A stretch of 28,604 nt of DNA, taken from assembly GCA_045538535.1 (NCBI GenBank), contig JAZSRN010000040.1:1-28604 (forward strand), given 5' to 3'. Origin of the DNA: RUG14219 sp045538535. GTDB lineage: Bacteria > Cyanobacteriota > Vampirovibrionia > Gastranaerophilales > Gastranaerophilaceae. The position numbers were made by a program, and so were the translations under genes. Shown here one piece after another: positions 14,801 through 22,361 of the stretch. Position 1 is the stretch's first letter; each line of letters begins with the position of its first letter. The notes below the pieces were generated by a model, which saw only the letters and a program-made list of their open reading frames with translations, made no database searches and was not told where the DNA came from.

Positions 14801-15396
14801 AATGTTGTTTCCTTTGCCAATTTGTATATATTATTAAAAACTGTTTGTAGTTTTTTGTTGATAATAACATATTGTTCTGAGTTTCCGCAAGAGACAATTG
14901 CGGGAGTATAGTTATAACCATTAAAAAATAAATTCCATTCATCTACCATAAATCTGTATTCTTCCCAAAATTTAAGAATACTTTTATAGTATCTACGTAT
15001 AATATCTTCTTCTGGTACATTATGTCCACCATTACTAACGCGATATTTAACTCTTTCAATACAATGAGTACAATTTTGCAAAAACGAATATATCAGAATT
15101 ATTTTATAATTTTGGCTTTTTGCTTTTTGTATGATTCTAATAATGTTTTTCCCTGAAAGTGTTGATTCTACTGCAAAAGATGTATTATTGCAAAATAATT
15201 CCGTTAAACGTTTGAAGTATTCTTTGCCGGCAGAAATTGGTACACTATTAATAGCATTAGGGGCTATTTCTTTTGCAATTTCATCAGCGTTCAGAAAATT
15301 CAAGGTTTTTTCTTTCAATAAAATGTCTGCCAATGTACTTTTCCCGCTACCATTAGCGCCCGCAATTATGTATAATATTTTTTTTGTACTTTGCAT
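14797..15396 (-). CDS. Zeta-toxin-like P-loop kinase
   Basis: This 199-residue P-loop kinase belongs to the zeta toxin superfamily, whose characterised members phosphorylate UDP-N-acetylglucosamine and block cell-wall synthesis. The Walker A motif GANGSGKST lies at 13-21. LNADEIAKEI follows with D38 as the likely catalytic acid, then AVEST (75-79). The lid-like segment RVSNGGHNVPEEDIIRRYYK is near 119-138, with arginines at 134 and 135 as candidate phosphate contacts. It overlaps the downstream 61-residue gene. Only 52 bases separate it from the ABC permease stop and no terminator lies between, so read-through is possible. The family is well supported; toxicity and substrate are inferred. Confidence 0.8.
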   Translation of the reverse strand: MQSTKKILYIIAGANGSGKSTLADILLKEKTLNFLNADEIAKEIAPNAINSVPISAGKEYFKRLTELFCNNTSFAVESTLSGKNIIRIIQKAKSQNYKIILIYSFLQNCTHCIERVKYRVSNGGHNVPEEDIIRRYYKSILKFWEEYRFMVDEWNLFFNGYNYTPAIVSCGNSEQYVIINKKLQTVFNNIYKLAKETTL

Positions 15397-15414
15397 ACAA
15401 TTATTCTACCATAA

Positions 15415-15443
15415 AATGTAATTAAATGTCCAAACATTTGCAA
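15415..15443 (-). promoter_or_regulatory. Possible promoter for the zeta-like cassette
   Basis: On the minus strand, TTGCAA (15438-15443) lies 17 bases before TACATT (15415-15420). The -35 falls inside the right direct repeat and the -10 in the cassette, so the repeat would supply half of the promoter. The -10 is weak. Confidence 0.3.
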
Positions 15444-15470
15444 ATTAATTATTCCTTCACTCCGCCTTGT
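15426..15470. repeat. Right copy of the 45-bp direct repeat, in the permease 3' end
   Basis: This copy contains the final codons encoding LQGGVKE, the TAA (15449-15451) and 23 bases of 3' flank of the permease gene. AAATGT-CCAA-ACATTT at 15424-15439 forms a short dyad in it. An intact gene end on one side and an orphan copy on the other is the pattern left by insertion into the 3' end of a gene. Confidence 0.93.
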
Positions 15471-16273
15471 AGGATGTCGGCAATGAAATATTTTTTCCCT
15501 ACTAAAAATACTCCTATAACTGGGATTGTGCAAATAACCGAACACGCCAAGAGTTCGCCCCATAATGTAATTTCTCTAAAACTACCTTTAAATATTGCCA
15601 GTCCGACAGGTAATGTACGCATACTTTCGGAGTTGGTTACGATTAATGGCCACATAAAACTGTTCCAAGTTGTTACAAAAGTGAAAATTGCAAGTGTTGC
15701 GATGGTTGGTAATGCAAGTGGTAATGCAATTTTAAAAAACGTTTCAATCAAATTGCAACCGTCGATTTTTGCCGAATCTTCGAGTTCTTTTGGTAATCCC
15801 AAAAAGTATTGTCGCATTAAAAATACTCCAAATCCGCCAAATAATGCCGGTAAAATTAGTGCTTGATATGTGTCTATCAGATGTAATTCTCTCATTAAGA
15901 AAAATAAAGGTATAATGTTGACTTGAGGCGGTATCAACATTGTAATCAAAAAGATTAGGAATAATCCGTTTCTGAATTTGAATTTTAGCCTTGCAAATGC
16001 GTATCCCGCTAATGCGGAAAAAATAACTTGCCCAAAGGTTGTTATTGTTGCGACAATTAAACTGTTTAAAAAATATCTTGATAATGGGATTTGTTCAAAT
16101 ACTTTTTGATAATTTTGGGTTGTTAATTTTAAATGTATGAGGTTGTTTGTGTTGTTGAATATTTCATTTTCAGGTGTGAAAGATAGATTTACCATAGCAA
16201 AAAACGGATAAAGCATGCTTATTGCAATTAGTATTAATGTTGTATAGCCTAAAATTATTCTAAATCTTTTCAT
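15449..16273 (-). CDS. Carbohydrate ABC transporter permease (MalG/UgpE family)
   Basis: This inner-membrane permease of a binding-protein-dependent sugar importer has 274 residues and six predicted membrane helices. The first is at about 7-28 and the last at about 240-260. The EAA loop that docks on the ATPase is at about 163-190 (ELEDSAKIDGCN ... KIALPLALP). The C-terminus GKKYFIADILQGGVKE is typical of the family. No Shine-Dalgarno precedes the ATG, and the predicted +1 falls on or near it, so the mRNA may be leaderless. The partner MalF-type permease and binding protein are not in the window; a MalK-like ATPase lies at 19-20 kb. The substrate is probably an oligosaccharide, inferred from the adjacent malQ. 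Confidence 0.85.
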   Translation of the reverse strand: MKRFRIILGYTTLILIAISMLYPFFAMVNLSFTPENEIFNNTNNLIHLKLTTQNYQKVFEQIPLSRYFLNSLIVATITTFGQVIFSALAGYAFARLKFKFRNGLFLIFLITMLIPPQVNIIPLFFLMRELHLIDTYQALILPALFGGFGVFLMRQYFLGLPKELEDSAKIDGCNLIETFFKIALPLALPTIATLAIFTFVTTWNSFMWPLIVTNSESMRTLPVGLAIFKGSFREITLWGELLACSVICTIPVIGVFLVGKKYFIADILQGGVKE

Positions 16274-16279
16274 ATATGG

Positions 16280-16288
16280 ATTATATCA
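16280..16288 (-). promoter_or_regulatory. Extended -10 promoter immediately upstream of the permease ATG
   Basis: The minus strand reads TGATATAAT here, with only six bases between TATAAT and the permease ATG. The usual +1 distance puts the transcript start at the start codon. No convincing -35 was seen. Confidence 0.5.
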
Positions 16289-16295
16289 TGATTAC

Positions 16296-16340
16296 TTGTA
16301 AAAATATATTTATCATGTTATCATTGCTATGGTTATGATA
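16296..16340 (+). promoter_or_regulatory. malQ promoter with dyad
   Basis: TTGTAA (16296-16301) and TATCAT (16319-16324) are 17 bases apart. TATCAT is also the left arm of an inverted repeat with ATGATA (16335-16340), ten bases between, placing a possible operator over the -10 and +1 region of malQ. Confidence 0.5.
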
Positions 16341-16360
16341 GTAGAATAGGGGTATTAAAT

Positions 16361-18250
16361 ATGGTTTGTACGTTAGAAAAAACAAATTGCACCAATGTAT
16401 TAGATGAAAAATCCAAAAAAGTTATCCGTAAAGCGTTGAAAGCTTTGGGTAAAAAAAATCTTGCACTTATTATGCACAACGGTAGTTTCCCTTCTTTGGA
16501 CGGTGAAAACACCGGATTTGGCAGTATTTATACAAATGCCGGCAAAGATGTTATTGAATATTCGGAAGGATTATTTGATGCACTTCAACTAGGGCCAGCG
16601 GGCAAAACCAAGTCTTGTGATTCTTCACCATATACCGGAACAATTTTTTCAGATAACCCGTTGTTTATTGATTTGAAAGAATTGACAACAAAAACTTGGG
16701 GAAATATTCTTTCGATTGAAACTTATAACGAAATTGTTAATTCAAATCCGAATAAAGATATAAACAAAACGGCTTATTCTTATGCTTATAAACAATATCA
16801 AATCGCATTGACTGAGGCATGGAAAAATTTTGTTGAAGCTGATTTGAAAAAATTGCATAAAGAATTCGATTTGTATAAACGTGAAAATGCTTCTTGGTTA
16901 GATAAAGATAGCTTGTACGAGGCTTTAACGCTTGAGTATCAAAATGATTATTGGCCAATGTGGAATTCGGAAATGGATAAAAATTTATTCAATCCAAAAT
17001 CTAATGAAGAGAAAATGGCTTATGGCGATAGAATTTCTGCATTAGAAGCAAAATATTCAAATGAAATTGAAATGTATAAGTTTGTTCAGTTTGTATTGTC
17101 TAAACAATCAGAAGAAACAAGAAAATTCGCCAAAAAACACGGTGTTAAAATGATTGCAGACAGACAAGTTGCATTTTCTGATCGTGACACTTGGGCGTAC
17201 CAATCTTTATTTTTAGAAGGTTGGTGTTTAGGTTGTCCTCCGGATTATTTTTCTAAAGATGGTCAAGCTTGGGGATTTCCGGTTATGGACCCTGAAAAAA
17301 TGTATAATGCGGACGGTTCTTTAGCCGAAGGCGGAATGTTGATGAAAAATCTTTATAAAAAGATGTTTAGAGATAACCCGGGTGGCGTGAGAATTGACCA
17401 TATTGTAGGTTTGATTGACCCTTGGGTTTATAAATCCGGCAAAAAACCTATGATTGAACAAGGTGCGGGAAGATTGTATTCTTCGCCTGAACATAAAATA
17501 CTTTCAAAATATGCAATTGCATCTCTTGAAGATTTGGATATGGAATTGGAAGCGGACAAAGAAAAACGCGTTAAAAAGCTTTCTAAAAAACAAATCAAAG
17601 AGTACGGTAGATTGATTGAAAAAATTGTTATTGCCGCTGCGCATGAAGAAGGTTTAGACAAGTCTTCAATCGTTTGTGAAGATTTGGGAACCTTGACAAA
17701 TCCGGTTGCTGCGGTTATGAAAGAATACGGTCTTCAAGGCATGAAATTGACTCAATTTACTGAGCCTGAAAAAGAAAACGACCCTTACAGATGCTGCAAT
17801 ATCGACAAAAGATGTTGGGCAATGGTTGGAACACATGACAATCAACCTATCAAAATGTGGGCTGATTCGATGATTCATACGCATGAAGGGTATTTGCATG
17901 TGAAAAATCTTGTTGAAGATTTGTTTGCAGAAGCTGAGAATAAAGATGATATTATTGTTAAAATGACTAATGATGCTGAATTTTTGGCGCAAACAAAATT
18001 GGTCGAGCTTTTTGCTTCAAAAGCTGAAAATATCCAAATTTTCTTCACTGATTTCTTTAATGTTTATGATGTTTACAACAAACCGGGAACTTCCGGCGAT
18101 GCAAATTGGAGCTTGAGATTGCCAAACAATTATAAAGAATTGTGTGCAATAAATCTTGCAAATATTTTAAAATTAGCTATAATTGCAAGAGGTAGTGAGT
18201 TCGCAAAGAAAAACCAAAAATTGATTGAGGATTTGGAAAAAATTTCGTAA
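16361..18250 (+). CDS. malQ: 4-alpha-glucanotransferase (GH77, amylomaltase)
   Basis: MalQ transfers glucan segments between malto-oligosaccharides in the cytoplasm, feeding maltodextrin or glycogen metabolism. GH77 landmarks are present: LGPAGKTKSCDSSPYTG in the N-terminal part, GCPPDYFSKDGQAWGFP, and RIDHIVGL with nucleophile D346. CEDLGTL follows with acid/base E440, then GTHDN with D493. The protein has 629 residues against about 500 for common MalQ; the extra length is mostly a helical insertion at about 120-270. The usual HPTSLP-type N-terminal motif reads HNGSFPSL. It is divergent from the ABC permease and coupled to the downstream TPR/NHL gene, one base after its stop. Confidence 0.9.
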   Translation: MVCTLEKTNCTNVLDEKSKKVIRKALKALGKKNLALIMHNGSFPSLDGENTGFGSIYTNAGKDVIEYSEGLFDALQLGPAGKTKSCDSSPYTGTIFSDNPLFIDLKELTTKTWGNILSIETYNEIVNSNPNKDINKTAYSYAYKQYQIALTEAWKNFVEADLKKLHKEFDLYKRENASWLDKDSLYEALTLEYQNDYWPMWNSEMDKNLFNPKSNEEKMAYGDRISALEAKYSNEIEMYKFVQFVLSKQSEETRKFAKKHGVKMIADRQVAFSDRDTWAYQSLFLEGWCLGCPPDYFSKDGQAWGFPVMDPEKMYNADGSLAEGGMLMKNLYKKMFRDNPGGVRIDHIVGLIDPWVYKSGKKPMIEQGAGRLYSSPEHKILSKYAIASLEDLDMELEADKEKRVKKLSKKQIKEYGRLIEKIVIAAAHEEGLDKSSIVCEDLGTLTNPVAAVMKEYGLQGMKLTQFTEPEKENDPYRCCNIDKRCWAMVGTHDNQPIKMWADSMIHTHEGYLHVKNLVEDLFAEAENKDDIIVKMTNDAEFLAQTKLVELFASKAENIQIFFTDFFNVYDVYNKPGTSGDANWSLRLPNNYKELCAINLANILKLAIIARGSEFAKKNQKLIEDLEKIS

Positions 18251-18251
18251 A

Positions 18252-19124
18252 ATGATTAAAAAGATAGTTTTATTTACAACATTTTATATTATGGTTAGCG
18301 GTTGTGCGGTATTTGCCGAACAGCCGCTTGCTAATCCTCAAGTGATTAATACCGAGGCTAAGCTTTATTATAATGAAGGTGTAGATTTTTATAAACTTGG
18401 TCAATATGATAGGGCGATGTCTGCGTTTCGAAAAGCTATTGATACAGACCCAGATTATATTGATGCATATTACAATTTGGGTTCTATTTTGGAATATTTG
18501 CAACAAGATGTTACTGCGTTAGAAATTTTTAAACAAATAATTGTTAGAAAACCTGATGATTATGAGGCAGTTTATAAAGCGGCAAATTTGAGTTATAAAA
18601 CCGGAAATCTTGATGCCGCAAAGTCCTATTTGGCGCTTATTCCACAAGAATCTTTAGTTTATGAAGATGCAAAAGAATTAGCATTTAAAATGAATTCTGA
18701 TATCCAAAATATAAAAAATGGTTCAAATCAAGTGACTAGTAATTCAAAGGTTGCACAAGAAAATCAAGTGTTTGAAAATATTATTAGTCCTACCGGAATT
18801 ACTTCGGATAAAGATGATAATATTTATGTCGCGTGTTTTTCGGATAATACGGTTTACAAGATTACTCCGGATGGGAAGCGAATTTTGTATCTAAAAGATG
18901 CCAGAATAAGTGGGCCTATCGGAATGGATTTTGATAATTTCGGCAATCTTTATATCGCGAATTATAATAAAGATAATATTATAAAAGTCTCAAATGGAGG
19001 CCAAGTGAGCGTTTTGCTCGGTAATGTTACAAAACCTTATAGCGTTCATGTTATGGGGAATATTCTCTATATTTCATCACAAGGCTCAAATTCTATTGTT
19101 AAATACGTTTTAAAACAGAATTAA
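18252..19124 (+). CDS. TPR and NHL-repeat exported protein, probable lipoprotein
   Basis: This protein has about 290 residues. Its signal peptide has a lipobox-like VSGC (around 15-18), so it may be a lipoprotein; ordinary cleavage at VFA|EQ is the alternative. Three TPR-like repeats follow at about 35-135 (YYNEGVDFYKLGQYDRAMSA, DAYYNLGSILEYLQ). The C-terminal half is a partial beta-propeller of NHL type with repeated GI/GM-x-D-x-x-x-N-I/L-Y-I/V-A motifs. The ATG lies one base after the malQ stop, giving coupled expression; an earlier in-frame start inside malQ was rejected. Its role with MalQ is unknown. Its stop codon overlaps that of the convergent ATPase gene. Confidence 0.78.
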   Translation: MIKKIVLFTTFYIMVSGCAVFAEQPLANPQVINTEAKLYYNEGVDFYKLGQYDRAMSAFRKAIDTDPDYIDAYYNLGSILEYLQQDVTALEIFKQIIVRKPDDYEAVYKAANLSYKTGNLDAAKSYLALIPQESLVYEDAKELAFKMNSDIQNIKNGSNQVTSNSKVAQENQVFENIISPTGITSDKDDNIYVACFSDNTVYKITPDGKRILYLKDARISGPIGMDFDNFGNLYIANYNKDNIIKVSNGGQVSVLLGNVTKPYSVHVMGNILYISSQGSNSIVKYVLKQN

Positions 19125-20110
19125 GAGCAAGCCGTACCGGTTGTTTTGTCGAACAAATAAATGTCGGATTTTTTGATGCTTAATTCTAATGTGTTCTCAA
19201 GTTTGTAATCAGCATCTAATTTTGCACAACATTTACTTTCTCCTATGTTGAAATAGGCTATTTTTTCACTTCCTAGAAGTTCGGTAATTTCAACTTTAAC
19301 ATTTAACTTGATTTCGCCCCCGGTAATCATTTTTTCCGGTCTTATTCCTACTGTAAAATCGCCTACCCCTAAAATATTGCCGTCTATAAAATTCATTTGT
19401 GGAGAACCAATAAATCCTGCAACAAAAGTGTTTGCGGGTTTGTTGTAAATATTTTCCGGAGTGTCTACTTGTTGAATTATTCCATTGTTAAAAACAACAA
19501 TCCTATCTCCCATGGTCAGAGCTTCGGTTTGGTCATGTGTTACATAAATGAACGTTGTTTGTAATTTTTCGTGCAATTTTTTGATTTCGGTTCTCATTTG
19601 GACACGCAATTTTGCATCTAAATTTGATAGTGGTTCATCCATAAGAAAAACTTTTGGATTGCGTACGATTGCGCGCCCGAGGGCTACTCTTTGACGTTGT
19701 CCTCCGGATAATTGTTTTGGTTTTCTATCCAAATATTCAGTCAAATCCAATATTTCGGCTGCTTCTTGAACTTTTTTGTTAATAGTTTCCTTATCGGTTT
19801 TTCGCATTTTTAGGCCGAAAGCTATGTTTTCGCGGACGGTCATGTGCGGGTAAAGTGCGTAACTTTGGAATACAAACGCGATATCTCTATCTTTTGGATG
19901 TATGTCGTTGACTTTTTTGTTTCCAATGAGGATTTCGCCATCGGTTATATCTTCCAAGCCGGCTATCATTCTCAATACAGTTGATTTTCCACATCCAGAA
20001 GCGCCAACAAGAACAATAAATTCTTTGTCTTTAATTTCTAAATTGATATTGTTTATAACTTTTTTCTTGTCGTATATTTTGACTAAATCTTTTAAAATAA
20101 CATTACTCAT
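19121..20110 (-). CDS. Sugar ABC transporter ATP-binding protein (MalK/MsmK/UgpC type)
   Basis: This cytoplasmic ATPase of sugar importers shows Walker A GASGCGKST (36-44), Q-loop Q82, the signature LSGGQRQR (134-141), Walker B FLMDEP (155-160) and H-loop H192. The C-terminal domain from about 235 resembles the TOBE/regulatory domain, with the family motif VGIRPE, but it is short: 329 residues in total against about 360-370 for MalK. MsmK-type ATPases often serve several permeases, so it may power the orphan permease at 15.4-16.3 kb (inference). The start overlaps the end of the upstream PAS gene by eight bases. Confidence 0.88.
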   Translation of the reverse strand: MSNVILKDLVKIYDKKKVINNINLEIKDKEFIVLVGASGCGKSTVLRMIAGLEDITDGEILIGNKKVNDIHPKDRDIAFVFQSYALYPHMTVRENIAFGLKMRKTDKETINKKVQEAAEILDLTEYLDRKPKQLSGGQRQRVALGRAIVRNPKVFLMDEPLSNLDAKLRVQMRTEIKKLHEKLQTTFIYVTHDQTEALTMGDRIVVFNNGIIQQVDTPENIYNKPANTFVAGFIGSPQMNFIDGNILGVGDFTVGIRPEKMITGGEIKLNVKVEITELLGSEKIAYFNIGESKCCAKLDADYKLENTLELSIKKSDIYLFDKTTGTACS

Positions 20111-21251
20111 TTTCGAATTCTCTATCCTTATCTATCGGTAAGATTACGGTGTAAACAGCACCTTTCATAACTTCGGAGCGAACGTTCAAATCTCCTTTTA
20201 AACGTTCGGTTACTATTTTTGCTGAGTCAAGAATTATGGAACGCAAAAAGGCTTTCTTATTTGACGAATCTAATAGTGAATATGGTTCAAAAAGAGTTTT
20301 TGTTTCAGACTCAGATAGGCCTATTCCGGTATCTTTTATTTCGAGTTTTATGTATGATGCAGTGTTTAAATCCGAATATTTTGCGCAATGGCAAGTGCGA
20401 ATTTCTTCATCCGTAGGATTGGAAATTTTAATATCAATCCCACCCATATCGGTTAAGTTAATTGATGTTTCAATAATGTTTTTGACAATGAGTTTGAACG
20501 AATATTCATCAGTATAGACGGCTTTTTTTGCTAATTCATCGTAATCGAAATTTAAGATGAGTTTTTTTGTTACGGTTTCAAGTTCAAATTCTTTTAATAC
20601 GGATTTGATTGCAAAAACTGAATCAAAAACTTTTAAATCGGGTTTGTATAATGTTGATTCAACAAACGAAAATTCAAAGAATTTTTCCATAAAAATTGAT
20701 AGTTCTTTGGCGTTTTTGTTGATAATTTCCAAATATTTTTGTTGTTTATCGTTTACATCTCCACACAATCCATCTTTCATTGCTTGCGAAAACCCAAGAA
20801 TTGACTGTATAGGAGATAAAAAATCGTTTGAAAGTTTGTGTAACATTAGGTTCTTTTCACGACTGAGTTTACCGGTCATTTCGACGTCTGAAAATACATT
20901 CGTCATTTGAGTAACGTCGCGAATAGTTATAAAATATTGTTCAATAAATTTTTTGCAGTTTAATTCAACAAAAAATTCTTCTCCGCTAATTGCGATTGCG
21001 CCGGTAACAATAGATTTCTGTTTCGCAGAAGATTCTTCGATTAATGCTAATCCTTCCGTAATTATTTCGTCTAAATGTATATTTAATAAATCATTTTCAA
21101 ATCCTCGGAACATTTTAGTTGCTTTTTGGTTAACCCAAGTAATATGTCCGTCAAGTTCTGCGATTATTACAGCGTCAGGAAGGTTTTTTAATATATCAAG
21201 AGATTTGATTGTTCCGATTGAAAAAAATTTTAGTACATTCATAGGTTGCAT
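20103..21251 (-). CDS. PAS-domain histidine-kinase-like protein with degenerate catalytic motifs
   Basis: This soluble sensor-like protein of about 382 residues has an N-terminal PAS domain (about 17-115; LPDAVIIAELDGHITWVNQ), a dimerisation helix region and a GHKL ATPase-like domain. Key residues look lost. The H-box reads LSNDFLSPIQSILGF, with Asn where the phospho-accepting His should be (about residue 142). The N-box second Asn is Thr. The G1 box DTGIGLS is kept, but the GxGLGL G2 box is absent. It is therefore probably a pseudokinase or a non-canonical sensor. No response regulator is adjacent. The ATG at 21249-21251 is chosen; a TTG at 21260 and an ATG at 21242 are alternatives. It overlaps the ABC ATPase gene by eight bases. 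Confidence 0.72.
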   Translation of the reverse strand: MQPMNVLKFFSIGTIKSLDILKNLPDAVIIAELDGHITWVNQKATKMFRGFENDLLNIHLDEIITEGLALIEESSAKQKSIVTGAIAISGEEFFVELNCKKFIEQYFITIRDVTQMTNVFSDVEMTGKLSREKNLMLHKLSNDFLSPIQSILGFSQAMKDGLCGDVNDKQQKYLEIINKNAKELSIFMEKFFEFSFVESTLYKPDLKVFDSVFAIKSVLKEFELETVTKKLILNFDYDELAKKAVYTDEYSFKLIVKNIIETSINLTDMGGIDIKISNPTDEEIRTCHCAKYSDLNTASYIKLEIKDTGIGLSESETKTLFEPYSLLDSSNKKAFLRSIILDSAKIVTERLKGDLNVRSEVMKGAVYTVILPIDKDREFENE

Positions 21252-21406
21252 TTGTTCCAATTATGTTATATAATGCATGATAACATAAAAATCGAAGAGC
21301 CCAAAAAATAATGTTAAATTTTGTAATTTTTCTTTTACAAAATAGCAAAAAAAATATTTTTTGAGTTTTAAAGCATAAAACAAATAAATGTAGAGTCTTC
21401 AGTTAT

Positions 21407-21422
21407 CAAAACAAGAGTTTTG
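21407..21422 (+). repeat. Small inverted repeat upstream of the 117-aa gene
   Basis: CAAAAC (21407-21412) and GTTTTG (21417-21422) form a hairpin with a 4-base loop, 22 bases before the ATG. The rest of the 190-base gap is A/T-rich without a convincing promoter pair. Confidence 0.4.
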
Positions 21423-21444
21423 GTATACAAAAAAAGGATGTAAC

Positions 21445-21798
21445 ATGAGAGAAATCAACAATCAAAACCCAGCACCAATGTCACAACAAATTGCTCCAGC
21501 AAAAGTTGAAGCAAAAGATGTTGTGGCAGAAGAAGTTAAAGTTGACGCAGTTCCACAAAAAGAGATTAATGATTTGGGGAACATGCCGGCAGAATCATTG
21601 GGCCGTTCACAAGTTGCAGCCGCTGATACAATTGAAAATGATATTAAAATGATGTTAGAAAACCCTGAAGCTGTCGAAAAAGCCAACAAGTTTTATGATA
21701 TGGCGGAACGCGTCTTGACCGAAAAAGGTGACGAGTTTGCTGCTGAAAAAGCGACATTGTTGACCGATGCTTATCGTAAAGAATTTCTTGCAAAGTAA
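21445..21798 (+). CDS. Small acidic hypothetical protein
   Basis: I do not recognise this 117-residue protein. The first half is low-complexity, rich in A, V, E, K and P, and probably disordered. The second half (about 58-117) looks like two amphipathic helices (DTIENDIKMMLENPEAVEKA, then AERVLTEKGDEFAAEKATLL). There is no signal peptide, membrane helix or cysteine. AAAGGATG upstream of the ATG supports the start. It is a single gene, convergent with aroQ 30 bases further on. Confidence 0.65.
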   Translation: MREINNQNPAPMSQQIAPAKVEAKDVVAEEVKVDAVPQKEINDLGNMPAESLGRSQVAAADTIENDIKMMLENPEAVEKANKFYDMAERVLTEKGDEFAAEKATLLTDAYRKEFLAK

Positions 21799-21830
21799 TT
21801 TGCAAGCCTGCATTTGATTAAGAGTTTTAT

Positions 21831-22274
21831 TTAGAATTTTGTATCAATTAACAAATCAACGAGAGCTTTGAGACCAAGTTTATAACTATTAACTCCAAAT
21901 CCACAGATTTGACCTACGCAAACTCCGGCAAGATATGATTTTGAGCGGAATTCCTCGCGGGCGTGGATGTTTGTCATGTGAACTTCGACAGTTGGGAGGT
22001 TGACTGCGCTAATAGCATCGCGAATAGCAATGCTTGTGTGTGTGTATGCGCCCGCATTGATTATGATGCCGTCAACATTGCCTAATGCTTTGTGTATTTT
22101 TTCAACGATTTCGCCCTCAAGATTGCTTTGGAAAGTTTCAATATCTATCCCGAGCGAAAACGAGTATGCGTACAATTCTTTTTCTAATGCTGATAATGTT
22201 AAGTCACCGTATTTTTCGGGCTCTCTGATTCCCAACATGTTCATGTTTACGCCATTAATAATTAATATTTTCAT
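21831..22274 (-). CDS. aroQ: Type II 3-dehydroquinate dehydratase AroQ
   Basis: AroQ converts 3-dehydroquinate to 3-dehydroshikimate in the shikimate pathway and forms a cytoplasmic dodecamer. The 147 residues match the family. Catalytic Y22 lies in EPEKYG, the NLEGE segment is at 51-55, N73 is in INAGAYTHTSIAIRDA, H99 is in VEVHMTN and R106 is in HAREEFR. AGGAGA precedes the ATG. It is a single gene with its own near-consensus promoter. Confidence 0.95.
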   Translation of the reverse strand: MKILIINGVNMNMLGIREPEKYGDLTLSALEKELYAYSFSLGIDIETFQSNLEGEIVEKIHKALGNVDGIIINAGAYTHTSIAIRDAISAVNLPTVEVHMTNIHAREEFRSKSYLAGVCVGQICGFGVNSYKLGLKALVDLLIDTKF

Positions 22275-22291
22275 GCCATTCTCCTATGATA

Positions 22292-22320
22292 ATTATAATA
22301 TAAAATCAAGGAATTGTAAA
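22292..22320 (-). promoter_or_regulatory. aroQ promoter
   Basis: On the minus strand TTTACA (22315-22320) and TATAAT (22292-22297) are separated by 17 bases, with the aroQ ATG about 20 bases further. Confidence 0.7.
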
Positions 22321-22361
22321 TTTTTATTAAAATTATAAACGCAAATGTAACAAATTTGACA

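Noticed and set aside
20557..20910. Long plus-strand open frame antisense to the PAS sensor gene
   Set aside because: A shadow of the real gene with serine/asparagine-rich composition, no ribosome binding site and no recognisable domain; the same holds for other antisense frames in the window.
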